Origin: Candidatus Nitronauta litoralis
Lineage (GTDB): Bacteria > Nitrospinota > Nitrospinia > Nitrospinales > Nitrospinaceae
NCBI GenBank assembly: GCA_015698285.1
Contig: CP048685.1
Coordinates: 3,877,501-3,921,641 of the forward strand
DNA: 44,141 bases
Direction: 5' to 3'
Made by a program: the position numbers and the translations under genes. The notes under the pieces were generated by a model. That model saw nothing but the letters and a program-made list of their open reading frames with translations. It was not told the origin of the DNA and did not search any database. Below are positions 1 through 10,433 of this stretch, piece after piece. Numbering within the stretch: position 1 is the stretch's first letter; each line of letters begins with the position of its first letter.

Positions 1-1735
<1,735 letters not shown>

Positions 1736-1860
1736 TTTTACATCTCGACTGCTTGCTACTACTTAATATTCAAATGTGACAATTTCCCCCAATCTGGGAA
1801 ATCAAAAATAAAGACAGAGTCGGTTGAATGATCGCCCTCTCCTGTCATTGAACTCGATTT

Positions 1861-1976
<116 letters not shown>

Positions 1977-1988
1977 TTTAAAATTTGA

Positions 1989-2020
1989 AACGCCAGATCC
2001 TGATGGGTCTGGCGTTTTTT
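1989..2020 (+). terminator. Rho-independent terminator of the rRNA operon
   Basis: AACGCCAGA pairs with TCTGGCGTT, the stem is extended by TCC/GGG around a TGAT loop, and it is followed by a run of T. It lies 12 nt after the 5S gene. Confidence 0.93.
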
Positions 2021-2134
2021 ATTTTCCCTCCCCTTCCCTTTTCTTTGAATACCTCTCTCCACTACTTTTGAGTTCTAATTTAAAATTTTTTCTTATGTTA
2101 TAAATATACGATTCAAGTTTATGAAGGGTTCCAT

Positions 2135-3262
2135 ATGTTTAGGCTTATTTACTTAATTATTTTTCTTTCTATTGTTTACACCTCTAACCTCTACGCCCAG
2201 GAACGCCTGAGTAATATTGAAATTGCGGTGGGAGAATTCAAACCTTATGTTTCAGAGTTTGTGGAGGGATACGGTGAAGTTACGGAAAAAGTGACGGCTA
2301 TTTTAAAACGGATGGGTTACAGCCCCCGCTACCTGTTCATGCCCTGGGGCCAGGCTGAAAACAAAGTTAAATCGAACCAGAAGGTCAAGGGGATTCGAGG
2401 CACTTTCCCCTTCAGAAAATCCCAAAAGAGAGTAGGAGAATTCATTTATTCAAAAGACCCGGTTCTTGAAGGATGCATGTCCTTTTTTTACAATAAAAAA
2501 AAGGTTTCGCTTAATCACATAGAATTTTCTACTTCCACTTCAGTCCGCATCCAGATTGATGAGCTGAAGTCTTTCAGGCTGGGTTCAATAGCCATGGGTG
2601 AAGGCTTTGAGTATCCCGAAGAAATACTTGAATATTTGCCTCCTCAAATCCCGGATAAATCGGATTCCCCTATCCCACCAAAAAACAAAACCACATTCAA
2701 CAATGCTTTTAATTTGTTCAAGGCGTTGATTGATCCCAACTATAAATCAGTTGAGGTTATCCCGTTTCAAAAAAGAGTCGGGAAGGAAATTCTATACGAC
2801 CTTTTCCCCGAAGCCCGCGACCAGATCGGCATCATGGAAAATAAAGGTTCCTCAGACAACCGTTCCTGTTTTACCCGGGAAAACTTTTATTTCATCGTAT
2901 CCAGAATAAATCCCGAAAATGTCGAGTTCATGAAAAATTTTGATCAGGCCCAGGAGGAATTGGGGGAAGAAGCCCTCGAGCGAATCAGAAGAAGGGTAGA
3001 AGAAAGATCGTCTGGCTACAAACCCAATATTGTATTAACAGTTCATGACATTTCATTGCCCATCATTGGTTATGAAGGAAAGAAAGCCTACATCCTCCCC
3101 AGAGGAACCAGGGGAGAACTGTTAAACTGGAACCCTGTATCAGAGAACAAAACCGATTCGAAAAATGGCCTTAAAGCGGAAGCAAGGATTTACATTCTCA
3201 CAGGTCCCTACAGGGGAAAAACCCTTCTCCTTGATGGAAAGTTCATCGAACTCATTCGATAA
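2135..3262 (+). CDS. Periplasmic solute-binding protein, family 3-like (PBP2 fold)
   Basis: A 375-residue protein with an N-terminal signal peptide (hydrophobic residues 2-20, likely cleavage after Ala21). The mature part resembles extracellular solute-binding proteins of family 3: an early ligand-lobe strand (IEIAVGEFKPYV), then a tyrosine/helix segment (TEKVTAILKRMGYSPRY), then a MPWGQAENKV segment. No ABC permease or ATPase gene is adjacent, so it may serve a distant transporter or act as a sensor. It is 19 nt upstream of a second binding-protein-like gene on the same strand, so the two are probably co-transcribed. The ligand cannot be told from sequence. The family call is moderately firm; the last ~100 residues are not recognised. 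Confidence 0.6.
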   Translation: MFRLIYLIIFLSIVYTSNLYAQERLSNIEIAVGEFKPYVSEFVEGYGEVTEKVTAILKRMGYSPRYLFMPWGQAENKVKSNQKVKGIRGTFPFRKSQKRVGEFIYSKDPVLEGCMSFFYNKKKVSLNHIEFSTSTSVRIQIDELKSFRLGSIAMGEGFEYPEEILEYLPPQIPDKSDSPIPPKNKTTFNNAFNLFKALIDPNYKSVEVIPFQKRVGKEILYDLFPEARDQIGIMENKGSSDNRSCFTRENFYFIVSRINPENVEFMKNFDQAQEELGEEALERIRRRVEERSSGYKPNIVLTVHDISLPIIGYEGKKAYILPRGTRGELLNWNPVSENKTDSKNGLKAEARIYILTGPYRGKTLLLDGKFIELIR

Positions 3263-3281
3263 TATTTGAAAAGGAACACCT

Positions 3282-4553
3282 ATGAATGACAGCCCGATTT
3301 CTAACCGGAAAAGTAACCAGGGTTCCCCGGATCTGCTTGAAAAAATAGTCATCACTTTTGTGATAGCGATGGAGTTGCTCATCCTGTTCCTTTTGGTTCA
3401 GGAACTTAGAGAATCTGGATTCAGGGCAACAGACAAGGTTCTGATTCTACTTGGCATCGCTTTCATTCCCGTGCTCTTTGAGATAATCAGAAGGTTTCTC
3501 CGGGTTTCCAAGTTTGTAAATTTTAAAGTCGGGGAACTTGAAGTTAATATCAACAGAGCCGTCGATGAAAAAGTCCAACTCAGAACAAAAACCCTTGAAC
3601 GTGATCTGGAAGGAAAGTTATCCACCGCAGAGCAGGCCCTGTATCCCATCCTTGGTGGTCCCAACCATTTTGCAAAAGACCGACTTGATAAGGGAACCTT
3701 GATTATTTCCTCGAAAGATTTTCCGGCCAATATTGTGGCCGTCAAACTGCTGACCAGTTTTTTAAAGTATGAGAAACAGGAAGGCCGCTTGAAGATAAAT
3801 GAAATAAACGAAATTATCCCGATAGGAGGCACCCTTACCAATTATGCCGCCATAAAAAATGGTTGGGTCGACTTGATCATTGACTACACGGGAACAGGTT
3901 GTCTGTTTTTTAATGTGAACTACCATACAGACAACGGTGAAATAAAAACTGAGGAGAGTATTTTAGACACTTTAAGGGAGGTTGGCCGCGAGCGGTTCCA
4001 AAGCCAATGGTTTAAACCAATTGGCACCATGACCAATTATTGCCTGGTTGTAAAAGAAGAAGCGGCAAAGGAAAGCAAACAAAAAATCACCAAAATTTCT
4101 GATCTGGAGTTTCTGGAAAAAGACAAACCCGTCCGACTGGCAACGGATTTTGAATTTTCTAAAAGACAGGATGGCTTCCTGGGCCTGAAAGAGCGCTACA
4201 ACCATTTTGGATTTGAAACGGTCGTCTGCTCTTTCAAAGAACGTTATGAATACCTGGAATACGGCAAGGCTGAAGTAGGCCTGGGGCACACCACAGATTC
4301 TGAGATACAGGAAAATGGGTTACGAATCCTGGAAGACGACAAAGAGTTTTTTCCCAATTATTCAGAAGTTCCCATCGCCAGACTGGATGCTTTGAAATTT
4401 ATTGAGGGCTTAGAGGATGCACTAAACAAATTTTCGACACTTGGGATAAAGAACAAACATCTGACCAGGTTGATAAAAAATTACAACCGAGACTCCTCAT
4501 CAATCGACAAAAGAGCCAGCGACGTTATCAAAGAACTGACAGCGAACCAATAG
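3282..4553 (+). CDS. Membrane-anchored OpuAC/ProX-like substrate-binding protein
   Basis: A 423-residue protein. Two hydrophobic segments (about residues 19-42 and 53-69) are followed by a charged, probably coiled-coil stretch (about 85-120). From about residue 130 comes a domain like the glycine-betaine/choline binding proteins (OpuAC): IISSKDFPANIVAVKLL, then an IIDYTGTG motif matching the family's 'YTGT' hinge, then a lobe-2 region with RLATDFEF and VGLGHTTDSEI. Normal OpuAC proteins are lipoproteins, or are fused to six-helix permeases. Here a two-helix anchor would put the binding domain on the cytoplasmic side if both segments span the membrane. A good start lies 19 nt after the upstream binding protein, with AAGGA before the ATG. 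No ABC components are nearby. Confidence 0.65.
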   Translation: MNDSPISNRKSNQGSPDLLEKIVITFVIAMELLILFLLVQELRESGFRATDKVLILLGIAFIPVLFEIIRRFLRVSKFVNFKVGELEVNINRAVDEKVQLRTKTLERDLEGKLSTAEQALYPILGGPNHFAKDRLDKGTLIISSKDFPANIVAVKLLTSFLKYEKQEGRLKINEINEIIPIGGTLTNYAAIKNGWVDLIIDYTGTGCLFFNVNYHTDNGEIKTEESILDTLREVGRERFQSQWFKPIGTMTNYCLVVKEEAAKESKQKITKISDLEFLEKDKPVRLATDFEFSKRQDGFLGLKERYNHFGFETVVCSFKERYEYLEYGKAEVGLGHTTDSEIQENGLRILEDDKEFFPNYSEVPIARLDALKFIEGLEDALNKFSTLGIKNKHLTRLIKNYNRDSSSIDKRASDVIKELTANQ

Positions 4554-4570
4554 TTCATTTCCATGTAAAA

Positions 4571-5233
4571 TCACTCGGAAAGACTTTTGACCAGTTGTTC
4601 AATTTTGCCAAGGCAGGGTTTGACTTTGATAGAAACCAGAGAAACAATCCGCTCGCCCTTCATTATCCTCAAATGAGTTCGCCAGGACTTCTTCCCCAGA
4701 AACTTACCCCAGTTTTTAATTTGGAAGGTAATTTTGTCTCCCCGCTTTTTAAACTCCAGCCGCTCGGGTTCATCCACTTCAACATGATAACCCTGGGGAG
4801 CACCGCTTGCTTCCAGAACAGATTTTTCATACAGGCAAATATCAACAGTTGTGTAAGAATCAATCATGAAAGAACGCAAATATTGGGTGAGATCTATCAA
4901 TTCCTTATCACTGAAATCTGGAAAGGCCGGCATGGCGGTTCCCTCCAAGCCTTCCCGAATAGCCTGTTCAATCCGGACATCTGGCATGCGGTGCATTTCA
5001 TAATAATTTTGAAAATTTCGAGGATGGTTTTTTAGACTGCTCGCCATGGGACCATTTCCGGAACCATCTTCTCCATGACACATAGCACATCCATTTTTTT
5101 GAAATAGTTCCTTACCTCTTTTCACTTCAAATTTTTCCGCAAGTTTGTAAACCTTCTTCAGGAGTGGCTTATTGTGAGCATTTGCTGAAACAGGAAACAA
5201 TAAAATTAACAACAATATCCAACAGGTTTTCAT
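4571..5233 (-). CDS. Secreted monoheme cytochrome c with unknown C-terminal domain
   Basis: A 220-residue protein. The start at 5233 is chosen because AAGGAG lies 7 nt before it and a signal peptide follows at once (hydrophobic 5-16, cleavage near Ala18/His20); an upstream in-frame start adds 13 unlikely residues. The heme-binding motif is Cys49-x2-Cys52-His53 (CAMCHG), with the probable axial Met101 in TAMPAF, typical of class I cytochromes. These occupy about residues 35-123. Residues 125-220 form an additional domain with two more cysteines and many basic residues that I do not recognise. It is convergent with the binding-protein pair, with only 17 nt between stop codons. The redox partner is unknown. 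Confidence 0.85.
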   Translation of the reverse strand: MKTCWILLLILLFPVSANAHNKPLLKKVYKLAEKFEVKRGKELFQKNGCAMCHGEDGSGNGPMASSLKNHPRNFQNYYEMHRMPDVRIEQAIREGLEGTAMPAFPDFSDKELIDLTQYLRSFMIDSYTTVDICLYEKSVLEASGAPQGYHVEVDEPERLEFKKRGDKITFQIKNWGKFLGKKSWRTHLRIMKGERIVSLVSIKVKPCLGKIEQLVKSLSE

Positions 5234-5420
5234 TAATTTCTCCTTAATAAAGTAAAAAAAGAGATACTTCACTCAGGCAACAACTCTTCAATTAAACCCA
5301 AAAAACAAAAATTACTTTTTAGACTCATGCAAATCTAAAAATACGCACAATTAAAGTATAACGACTAATTCTGTATTTTTTAAATCATTTCCAATCATAA
5401 ATTCACAAAACAATTTACAT

Positions 5421-5464
5421 ATAAAAATAAAAAGCTCCGCCACCTGACCAGCAGGGAGCGGAGC
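5421..5464 (-). terminator. Rho-independent terminator of rhlE (minus strand)
   Basis: On the minus strand GCTCCGC (5464-5458) pairs with GCGGAGC (5440-5434) around a 17-nt loop, followed by TTTTTATTTTTAT. It lies about 30 nt downstream of the rhlE stop. Confidence 0.85.
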
Positions 5465-5493
5465 CAATATTAACCCGTTTTTACTTTAGATCT

Positions 5494-6831
5494 TTATGGT
5501 TTTCGTCTGGAGGGGCGATTGCTGTTTCCAGGGTTTTTCTTCCCCTTGTAACGAGAGGGTTTCCAACCGTTACTTTTAGCGGATCTATTCCTTTTTGTTC
5601 GCTTAGGAGCCCCTTCTTTATTTTCAGGACCTCCATTCTTTCCTTTCCCAGAACGAACAGGGGAAATTCTTGATGGAAAAGGGTGACCGCCGATCACATC
5701 CAATTCTTTTTGAATTTCTTTCTGGATATTCCTTAGAAAAAACCGTTCTCCAGCATCACAAAATGAAATCGCGATTCCGGTAGCACCAGCACGGGCGGTT
5801 CTCCCAATTCGGTGAACATAGCTCGCTGGCTCATTGGGTAATTCATAATTAATGACATGTGTGATTCCATCCACATCAAGCCCTCGCGAAGCAACATCGG
5901 TGGCCACCAGCACTCTCGCCCTGCCTGAACGAAATTTTTCCAAAGCCTGAGTCCGGGCCGCTTGAGATTTATTTCCATGAAACGCTTCAGCACGGATCCG
6001 GTTTTTGCTCAAGCTTTTAGCAACCTTATTCGCACCGTGCTTTGTTCTCGTGAAGACCAGAGCCCGCTCAATAGTTTCATCCTGCAATACGGATTCCAGC
6101 AGCGCACTTTTATTTTCGCGATCAACATACAACAAACGCTGGTCGATTTTTTCAACCGTACTGGAAGGCGGGTCCACCACAATTTTGACAGGATCCTTGA
6201 GAAATTGCCGGGACAACTTTTCAATTTCATCTGGCAGGGTTGCCGAAAACATCATGGACTGTCGATCAGGATGTAGCTTGGATTCAATAGTCTTCACATC
6301 GGGTAGAAACCCCATATCCATCATACGATCCGCTTCATCCAGAACAAATAACTCAACATCATGCAACTTGAGATGGCCCTGTCGAATGAGATCAAGCAAT
6401 CTTCCAGGAGTGGCAACCAGAATATCCACCCCTCTTTTGATACTGCGGATCTGGTTGTTGAGACTCACGCCTCCGTAAACAACCAGATGCCGAAAGTTCA
6501 GGTGGCGACCGTAAATTTCAAAGTTTTCACTGATCTGAACAGCCAGTTCCCGCGTTGGAGTCAGAACCAGGGCACGGATTCCTCTTTTATGCTGCGCGCG
6601 GGACGTTTTCTGGAGTCGCTGCAATATAGGAAGTGCAAATGCCGCTGTTTTTCCAGTCCCCGTCTGGGCGCATGCCATCATATCGCGTCCCCTCAACAAA
6701 TAAGGGATCGCTTTTAACTGAATCGGGGTGGGTGTTAAATATTGTTCTTCCTGCACCGCCTTGCAAATAGGGGTGATCAGGTTCAAAGAAGCAAACCCCT
6801 TTTCGTCAGGGGCCGTCGCTAAATTTGTCAT
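5494..6831 (-). CDS. rhlE: DEAD-box ATP-dependent RNA helicase, RhlE type
   Basis: A 445-residue ATP-dependent RNA helicase, expected to act on rRNA maturation and RNA unwinding in the cytoplasm. Motifs appear in order: Q motif (TPTPIQ), Walker A AQTGTGKT (about 54-61), PTRELA, the GG pair, TPGRL, DEAD in VLDEADRMMDMGF, SAT, then the helicase C-terminal domain with ARVLVATDVASRGLD and the HRIGRTARAG arginine-finger motif. A basic Lys/Arg/Gly/Asn tail of about 60 residues ends the protein, as is common in RhlE. The ATG at 6831 is preferred because AAAGGAA precedes it; a TTG nine codons upstream is a weaker alternative. It shares strand and neighbourhood with cspA, which suggests a cold-response grouping. 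Confidence 0.93.
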   Translation of the reverse strand: MTNLATAPDEKGFASLNLITPICKAVQEEQYLTPTPIQLKAIPYLLRGRDMMACAQTGTGKTAAFALPILQRLQKTSRAQHKRGIRALVLTPTRELAVQISENFEIYGRHLNFRHLVVYGGVSLNNQIRSIKRGVDILVATPGRLLDLIRQGHLKLHDVELFVLDEADRMMDMGFLPDVKTIESKLHPDRQSMMFSATLPDEIEKLSRQFLKDPVKIVVDPPSSTVEKIDQRLLYVDRENKSALLESVLQDETIERALVFTRTKHGANKVAKSLSKNRIRAEAFHGNKSQAARTQALEKFRSGRARVLVATDVASRGLDVDGITHVINYELPNEPASYVHRIGRTARAGATGIAISFCDAGERFFLRNIQKEIQKELDVIGGHPFPSRISPVRSGKGKNGGPENKEGAPKRTKRNRSAKSNGWKPSRYKGKKNPGNSNRPSRRKP

Positions 6832-7374
6832 TTCTTTCCTTTTATTATTTTTTTTCAACTTATTGAAAAAATTTCATGATAGCCATGCAGGCATTTAACG
6901 CTGTCAATCAGCAAAATGCACCCTGGCATGACTCCCGGTTTCGGGCCTCTCGCACCTATGTTTAAATTCAAAGCAAACTGATCAGCGGTTTGGTTTTTCC
7001 ACAACCCGCGAGATCTCGCTTCAAAATTAAACCAATTCCCACACCTGCTGGTCCGGCCACAAGTCTAAATAGACGAGGCTCAGCCATTGGATAAGCATGC
7101 AGGTCTGGAAGGATTAGAGGTTCGTCAAAAATATGTTTCCATCACAGGCCAATTAAAGCCCGGATTCGAAACCTCAAAACCAGATTAAGTTTTTATAAGC
7201 TTAATGAGTTTCTAAGCTACGGAATTGTCAGGCAACCAATAGGGAAACGCTTTGAGGTAATGCCTGTAAATACAACCCGTAATTTTTTCCGCGAAAATTA
7301 GAGGAGGGAACTGACGACTGTTCGAAGGGGTGTTGACCCGATTGAAATATCAAGCTGACACGTAACAGGACACC
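6832..7374. other. 543-nt intergenic stretch with no recognisable gene
   Basis: Stop codons interrupt all frames and I find no convincing protein. I compared it by eye with tmRNA, SRP RNA and RNase P RNA core motifs and saw none. It lies between the start of rhlE and the stop of a small minus-strand gene, so it may hold the rhlE promoter and leader. An unannotated small RNA cannot be excluded. Confidence 0.4.
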
Positions 7375-7548
7375 TCAATCCACAACAGGTGGTAATTCGG
7401 TGTCTTTAGGAGTGGCTTTAGTCGTCTTTCGATTTTTCCTGTACAACGATGGGTTTTCGATCTGCATTTTGGATCTTTTATTCAAGGCTTTGACCGAGAT
7501 CACCTTCTTCAGATTTCCTGTTTTATCGTACACTCTTACTTCATGCAT
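7375..7548 (-). CDS. Small basic protein of 57 residues, unknown function
   Basis: The minus strand encodes an uninterrupted 57-residue protein beginning MHEVRVYDKTGNLKKVISVK and ending PPVVD. The ATG at 7548 has AGAGG 7 nt upstream. The protein is rich in Lys and Arg (about 30%), has no Cys, no membrane segment and no signal peptide, and opens with a strand-like pattern (EVRVYDKTGNLKKVISV) before a basic tail. It lies between cspA and rhlE on the same strand, so an RNA- or nucleic-acid-binding role is possible, but that is only inference. I recognise no family. Confidence 0.55.
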   Translation of the reverse strand: MHEVRVYDKTGNLKKVISVKALNKRSKMQIENPSLYRKNRKTTKATPKDTELPPVVD

Positions 7549-7699
7549 GATGCCTCTTCTAGATTAGATTCGGGAACCTTAAGGGGATCTCTAAAACATT
7601 CATTTTTTTCCTACAGCAACTTGCGAACCCTTAAGAGCGGTCTGGCCACTCAGAGCGAAAGGGTCGCTTGAAGCTGCAGATTTTTCTGGATGTGCCCTT

Positions 7700-7737
7700 A
7701 AAAAAAAGTAAGCCGGCAGAGCCGAGGCCCTGCCGGC
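7700..7737 (-). terminator. Rho-independent terminator of cspA (minus strand)
   Basis: On the minus strand GCCGGCAG (7737-7730) pairs with CTGCCGGC (7719-7712), followed closely by TTACTTTTTTTT. It begins 20 nt after the cspA stop. Confidence 0.88.
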
Positions 7738-7756
7738 GAAAGATCGATTTGATCGT

Positions 7757-7957
7757 TTAACGGGGTACCACTTTAGATGCTTGTGGTCCTTTCTGGCCCA
7801 TTGATTTTTCGAATTCTACAGTCTGGCCTTCGCTCAGGGTCTTGAATCCGTCAACCTGAATTTCAGAGAAGTGAACAAACAGGTCTTCGCCTTCTTCAGA
7901 CTCAATAAAACCGTACCCTTTGCTTTCGTTAAACCATTTAACTTTTCCTACTGGCAT
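7757..7957 (-). CDS. cspA: Cold-shock protein, CspA family
   Basis: A 66-residue single cold-shock domain that binds single-stranded RNA and DNA as an RNA chaperone. RNP1 (KGYGFIE, about 13-19) and RNP2 (DLFVHFS, about 25-31) are intact, and the length equals the family norm. The ATG at 7957 is chosen because GGAG lies nine bases upstream and the protein then opens with [10 protein letters not shown], the usual family start; a longer in-frame extension reads through this ribosome site and is not expected. A terminator follows. The long region upstream may act as a cold-responsive 5' leader. Confidence 0.95.
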   Translation of the reverse strand: MPVGKVKWFNESKGYGFIESEEGEDLFVHFSEIQVDGFKTLSEGQTVEFEKSMGQKGPQASKVVPR

Positions 7958-8070
7958 TTTGATATGCTCCATAAAAATTGTGGGACAACTTCTCAAGTTA
8001 TTTTGAAGAAGTCTCCCAGTTTAGAAAAAAAGACCGGTTGTGCCACAAATTTCATGAAGGTGTTCAAGCC

Positions 8071-8095
8071 AAAAAAAAACCACCCGAAGGATGGC
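8071..8095 (-). promoter_or_regulatory. Terminator-like hairpin in the cspA upstream region (minus strand)
   Basis: Read on the minus strand, CCATCC and GGGTGG flank a TTC loop, followed by nine T (8079-8071). This is an intrinsic-terminator shape 114 nt upstream of the cspA start and pointing toward it. It could be a transcription attenuator in a cspA leader, or end a short RNA begun further upstream. The rest of 7958-8461 (504 nt between cspA and the next gene) contains no convincing coding sequence. Confidence 0.5.
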
Positions 8096-8461
8096 TTAAA
8101 ACAAAGTTTTTTTGCTTTTTCATTCTTCTTACCAAATGCGCACATCCAGATGAAAAGCGCACTGACCTGTGCCAACCCATCTTATTTGATAAAAGAATAC
8201 CATATTACATTTCTGAATAAAAGCTATTTTTCAATTCAGTGTAAATTTTATCCTGTGTTTTTGGCTATCATCCTTCAAATATCAAATTAAATGCTAAAAA
8301 CAAGGCATTTTGCTGCTGTTTTCGCACACCGGCCTGGCTTGGGAGACCAATTCTGTAATGTTATAATGCTGGAAAAATATCGATCAAGCTAAAGACCATG
8401 TCCTTTATTTTCAATAAGAAACAAGGCTTAATCCCATAAAAACCCTTATGAGGTCATTCCA

Positions 8462-9250
8462 ATGAAATACCTTTTTTCAATTTTAATATTGTTAGTTCTT
8501 TTGACCCCGGCCCAAGCCGATGTCAAAACTGAGGAGATCCAATACACGGTGGATGGAACCCAACTCACTGGTTTTCTGGCTTATGATGAAACAGGGGGAA
8601 AACGTCCAGGTGTGCTGGTGGTCCATGAGTGGTGGGGGCATAACCAGCATGCCCGAAACCGTGCCATAAAACTTGCCGAAGCGGGATACACAGCCCTGGC
8701 AGTCGACATGTATGGAGACGGCAAACTGGCCGACCATCCCAAAAAAGCGGGAGAGTTCATGACGGCTGCTTTCAAGGACTGGGCCGGATCACAGGCAAAG
8801 TTCAATGCTGCTAAAAAAATCCTTCAGAACCACAAAACCGTGGATTCAGAACATATAGCTTCAATCGGATTTTGTTTTGGTGGCGCGGTTTCATTGCGAA
8901 TGGCCCGCGAAGGAGCGGACCTTGATGCCGTTGTCGGTTTTCACAGCGCTCTTCCTCTGGAGCCTGCTGTCCAAAAGGGAGCGATCAAGGCAGCCATCCT
9001 TGTTCTAAATGGCGCGGATGATGGATTCCTGAAACCGGAAACTTTCGGTACCTTCTCAAAAGACATGAAGACTACTGGAGCTGACTTCACCTATGTCAGC
9101 ATGGCTGGTGTCAAGCACAGCTTCACCAACCCACAGGCAGATGAGTTTCGGAAAAAATTTGATATCGGTGCATTGGAATATAATAAACAGGCCGACGAAC
9201 GTTCCTGGAAAACGATGCTCGATTTTTTCAAACGTGTTTTCGGGAAGTAA
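8462..9250 (+). CDS. Secreted dienelactone hydrolase family protein
   Basis: A 262-residue alpha/beta hydrolase. The signal peptide spans about residues 1-19 (hydrophobic core, then TPAQA). The family catalytic triad is visible: nucleophile Cys138 in GFCFGG, Asp in NGADDGF (about 186-187) and His219 in KHSF. The HEWWG motif (55-59) is also typical of periplasmic dienelactone-hydrolase paralogues. The family cleaves lactone or ester bonds, but secreted members in non-degraders have no established substrate. It stands alone on the plus strand with its own possible terminator. Confidence 0.88.
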   Translation: MKYLFSILILLVLLTPAQADVKTEEIQYTVDGTQLTGFLAYDETGGKRPGVLVVHEWWGHNQHARNRAIKLAEAGYTALAVDMYGDGKLADHPKKAGEFMTAAFKDWAGSQAKFNAAKKILQNHKTVDSEHIASIGFCFGGAVSLRMAREGADLDAVVGFHSALPLEPAVQKGAIKAAILVLNGADDGFLKPETFGTFSKDMKTTGADFTYVSMAGVKHSFTNPQADEFRKKFDIGALEYNKQADERSWKTMLDFFKRVFGK

Positions 9251-9310
9251 ACTCTTTTTTCTGAACAGAAGTCTATAATAAAACCACAATCTCTCTACCA
9301 AGGCCTGGCT

Positions 9311-9340
9311 TGCTCCCTTCATTTTTGAAGGGAGCATTTC
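9311..9340 (+). terminator. Probable terminator after the dienelactone hydrolase gene
   Basis: TGCTCCCTTC and GAAGGGAGCA form a 10-bp stem around ATTTTT, followed by TTTCTTCC. The T-tract is imperfect, so it is a moderate call. It sits 60 nt after the stop. Confidence 0.6.
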
Positions 9341-9362
9341 TTCCTGGCCTCAATTTCTTTTT

Positions 9363-10433
9363 TCATCGTCGAGCTTCCAACACCAGGTTGAACGGGGTTT
9401 CGGTTGCTCTGCGGAATTTTGTAAAACCACCCGACTCCACTACTTCCCGCAATCTTTTCTCACCGGCCTGTGCGCCCAACCCAAGCGCGACTTCCTGACT
9501 AAGCGACGACGGTGTACAAACCGTAGTGGAAAATGAATAGTAAACCCGTCCGATCGGGTTCAAGTTTTCTTCCAGGCTGTCATGGGCAAAGGGTTCCACA
9601 ATCATCCAGGTTCCGTCTGGATCCAGCTTTTCGAAAACGTGCTTTGCGGCTCCGGCAGGATCCCCCATATCATGCAAGCAATCGAAGAAAGTAACCAGGC
9701 CGTAGGCTCCTCCACCAAAATCTTTGGCCTTCGCGGCTTCAAAAGAAACATTTTCGATTCCCTTTTCGGCTTTCAGCTTTTTCGCCTGGTCGATGGAAGG
9801 CTCGTGGAAATCGAAGCCAAAAAACCGGCTATTGGGGAAAGCCTCTGCCATCATGATCGTGGAAATTCCGTAACCACAGCCTACATCTGCAACCTGTATT
9901 CCCTGCTTTAACTTTTCTTCGACACCTTCCAGAGCAGGAATCCAGTCTTGAAGCAGGTGCCCCTTGTATGTAGGTTTAAAGAATTTGGCGACACCGCAGA
10001 ATAGTTCGGAGTCATGGCTTCCCCAGGAAACCCCCTCCCCTGTTTTAAATGCTTCGGTCACCTTGGCCTCATCGTGGTAAAGCGAGGCAATTGAATGGAA
10101 TCCACCTCCCATGAAAAAAGGACTTTCCTCATCAGCGAAAACCGTAGCTTGCTCCGGGTTTAAATTAAACGTTTTGTTTTCAGCGTTATAGTCCATATAA
10201 CCCGAAGCCGCCTGAGCCGACGCCCATTCAAGAATATAACGGGATGCAGTTTTCGTATGTTGCGCAAGTTCTTCAGCCGTACAGGGACCATTGTTTGCAA
10301 GTGCCTGGTACAACCCAAGTTTCTGACCAATCACCACGAGTACCGCACTGGAAGCCGCTCCGAGATCCCCTACGATTCCAAACATTAAATCGTGTAGTTT
10401 TGCCTCGTCGACATTCAAATTTGAAGCAGACAT
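9363..10433 (-). CDS. Class I SAM-dependent methyltransferase with N-terminal winged-helix domain
   Basis: A 356-residue protein. Residues about 20-95 form a helical/winged-helix dimerisation domain like those of O-methyltransferases (SSAVLVVIGQKLGLYQALA...TAEELAQHT). The Rossmann SAM-binding domain follows, with motif I VADVGCGYG at 181-189, an acidic loop FGFDFHEPSI, and FDCLHDMGDP at the motif IV position. The Asp/His pair in DCLHD is common in this family. Start 10433 is chosen for its strong GGAGGAAATC-ATG ribosome site; a longer extension is less likely. The substrate is unknown. It diverges from the cobalamin-riboswitch gene block but shows no clear functional link to it. Confidence 0.85.
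   Translation of the reverse strand: MSASNLNVDEAKLHDLMFGIVGDLGAASSAVLVVIGQKLGLYQALANNGPCTAEELAQHTKTASRYILEWASAQAASGYMDYNAENKTFNLNPEQATVFADEESPFFMGGGFHSIASLYHDEAKVTEAFKTGEGVSWGSHDSELFCGVAKFFKPTYKGHLLQDWIPALEGVEEKLKQGIQVADVGCGYGISTIMMAEAFPNSRFFGFDFHEPSIDQAKKLKAEKGIENVSFEAAKAKDFGGGAYGLVTFFDCLHDMGDPAGAAKHVFEKLDPDGTWMIVEPFAHDSLEENLNPIGRVYYSFSTTVCTPSSLSQEVALGLGAQAGEKRLREVVESGGFTKFRRATETPFNLVLEARR

Noticed and set aside
1736-1860. Possible tRNA in the 23S-5S spacer
   Set aside because: No cloverleaf, T-loop or CCA-proximal pattern is visible.
4595-5035. 146-codon plus-strand frame opposite the cytochrome c gene
   Set aside because: Antisense to a gene with heme motif, signal peptide and ribosome site.
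7871-8290. 139-codon plus-strand frame opposite cspA and its leader
   Set aside because: Overlaps cspA antisense and the terminator-like hairpin; composition looks non-coding.
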